A DNA stretch of 64,000 nucleotides from Taklimakanibacter lacteus (GTDB lineage: Bacteria; Pseudomonadota; Alphaproteobacteria; Rhizobiales; Aestuariivirgaceae): NCBI GenBank assembly GCA_003576695.1, contig QOZQ01000006.1, forward strand, positions 1 through 64,000. The letters are read 5' to 3'. Position 1 is the stretch's first letter, and every line of letters begins with the position of its first letter. Shown piece after piece: positions 63,383-64,000 of this stretch. The position numbers were made by a program, and so were the translations under genes. The notes under the pieces are model-generated. The model was not told where the DNA came from, searched no databases, and saw only the letters and a program-made list of their open reading frames with translations.

Positions 63383-64000
63383 TCATCCGGAATTCTTCAC
63401 GCCAATCGTATAGCTCGCCTGCAGCACGCCGCCCTCGAGCTTCTCGACATCGAAAATATAGGACGCGGCCTCGCGGGCCGAGAACACGCCATCATCGCCA
63501 TTCATCGTATCGCGACCGGACCTTTCACGATAATCGGGATGGCCGGCGAAGATGATGTCGCTCAGCGCATCATCGAAAAGGAGCTGGGTGATCAGAAGCT
63601 CCTGCCCGCCGACGAGGATGCGCAGGTGAATATGCACGGTGCGGCCCGAATACCAGCCCGGATAGATGCTGAGGAAACTCACGATCCCATCCGCATCGGT
63701 GATCTGCCGGCCGCGCAGGAAGCTTTGCGCCTGGGCCGTCGCCTCTGCGGCATTGCACATGCGTGCGGCCTGTCCGGAATAGACGCCCTTCGCATTCACA
63801 TGCCAGATCTCGACATCGGCATTCTCGATCGGCTTGCAGGTCTCTGCCTCGACGATGCGCAGGCTGAGGCGCGCCGGCAACCCTGCGACACCTTCCGTCA
63901 CATCCTTCCGGACCGGCACATCGCTGGTGTGACAAGGCCCCAGGGTCTTGGCAAGGCTCGCGACGCATTGCGGTTGGCTGCGGAAGATCGGCGGCGGCAA
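63383..64000 (-). CDS. Intradiol ring-cleavage dioxygenase, N-terminus beyond the window
   Basis: A partial gene: 205 residues are visible and the reading frame is open to the window edge. The Fe(III) ligands of intradiol dioxygenases can be seen: Tyr in IWHVNAKGVYSG, and Tyr, His, His in YPGWYSGRTVHIHLRI. The start GPCHTSDVPVRKDVTEG and the C-terminal SDIIFAGHPDYRER belong to the protocatechuate-3,4-dioxygenase-like group, of which many members have a secretion signal. The TTG at the edge is not taken as the true start. Substrate unknown. Confidence 0.85.
   Translation of the reverse strand: MPPPIFRSQPQCVASLAKTLGPCHTSDVPVRKDVTEGVAGLPARLSLRIVEAETCKPIENADVEIWHVNAKGVYSGQAARMCNAAEATAQAQSFLRGRQITDADGIVSFLSIYPGWYSGRTVHIHLRILVGGQELLITQLLFDDALSDIIFAGHPDYRERSGRDTMNGDDGVFSAREAASYIFDVEKLEGGVLQASYTIGVKNSG

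Overview
The window looks like chromosomal DNA of a high-GC alphaproteobacterium, most likely of the Hyphomicrobiales (Rhizobiales). Three things support this: the minus-strand TCA block mdh-sucC-sucD-sucA-sucB-lpd next to a zapE-type ATPase; a priA/fsa/xerC neighbourhood; and dispersed palindromic repeats, one family built around CGGTTTTCGGATAA-like cores that is common in this order. No rRNA, tRNA, CRISPR array, insertion sequence or complete prophage was seen.

Layout. 1-9.4 kb: a GMC oxidoreductase, priA, a tightly overlapped pabB-pabA-pabC operon for p-aminobenzoate, a small transaldolase/F6P aldolase, xerC and a GNAT acetyltransferase. 9.5-13.8 kb: a DAO-type flavoprotein, a membrane protein coupled to a DegP-like protease, and an IclR regulator. 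13.8-21.9 kb: a peptide/opine-type ABC importer operon (two permeases, a double ATPase, a binding protein) with an MmgE/PrpD protein and, behind a terminator, a second DAO-type flavoprotein. 22.0-23.4 kb: a secreted ankyrin-repeat protein. 23.4-33.2 kb: the TCA operon on the minus strand, interrupted between sucC and sucD by two small membrane-protein genes. 33.3-36.5 kb: zapE and a fatty-acid desaturase flanked by two paralogous small secreted proteins. 36.66-40.36 kb: a compositionally foreign stretch holding one gene, a 1231-residue SNF2/RapA-like helicase whose C-terminal part carries about 17 tandem 15-residue repeats. 40.5-45 kb: mmsA and small accessory genes. 45-49.7 kb: a tripartite tricarboxylate transporter (tctC-tctA-tctB) followed by a TPR/ATP-grasp fusion. 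49.8-50.8 kb: a zinc alcohol dehydrogenase.

51.0-62.9 kb is the most interesting metabolic block. A divergent Lrp-type regulator faces an APC permease, a double Usp protein, a 5-guanidino-2-oxopentanoate decarboxylase-like enzyme (AruI type), an aldehyde dehydrogenase, an ATP-grasp ligase, a C45 autoproteolytic acyltransferase, a DadA-like D-amino-acid dehydrogenase, and a fusion of an ornithine-racemase-like PLP domain to an arginase-like domain that has lost most of its metal ligands. Read together, these genes suggest a racemase/dehydrogenase route for arginine-type amino acids to 4-guanidinobutyrate, with a ligase/hydrolase pair of unknown substrate. A VOC protein and a truncated intradiol dioxygenase close the window.

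The two strongest candidates for undescribed biology are the helicase with its 15-residue repeat array and the racemase-pseudoarginase gene cluster. All functional assignments come from reading motifs and context; no database search was run.
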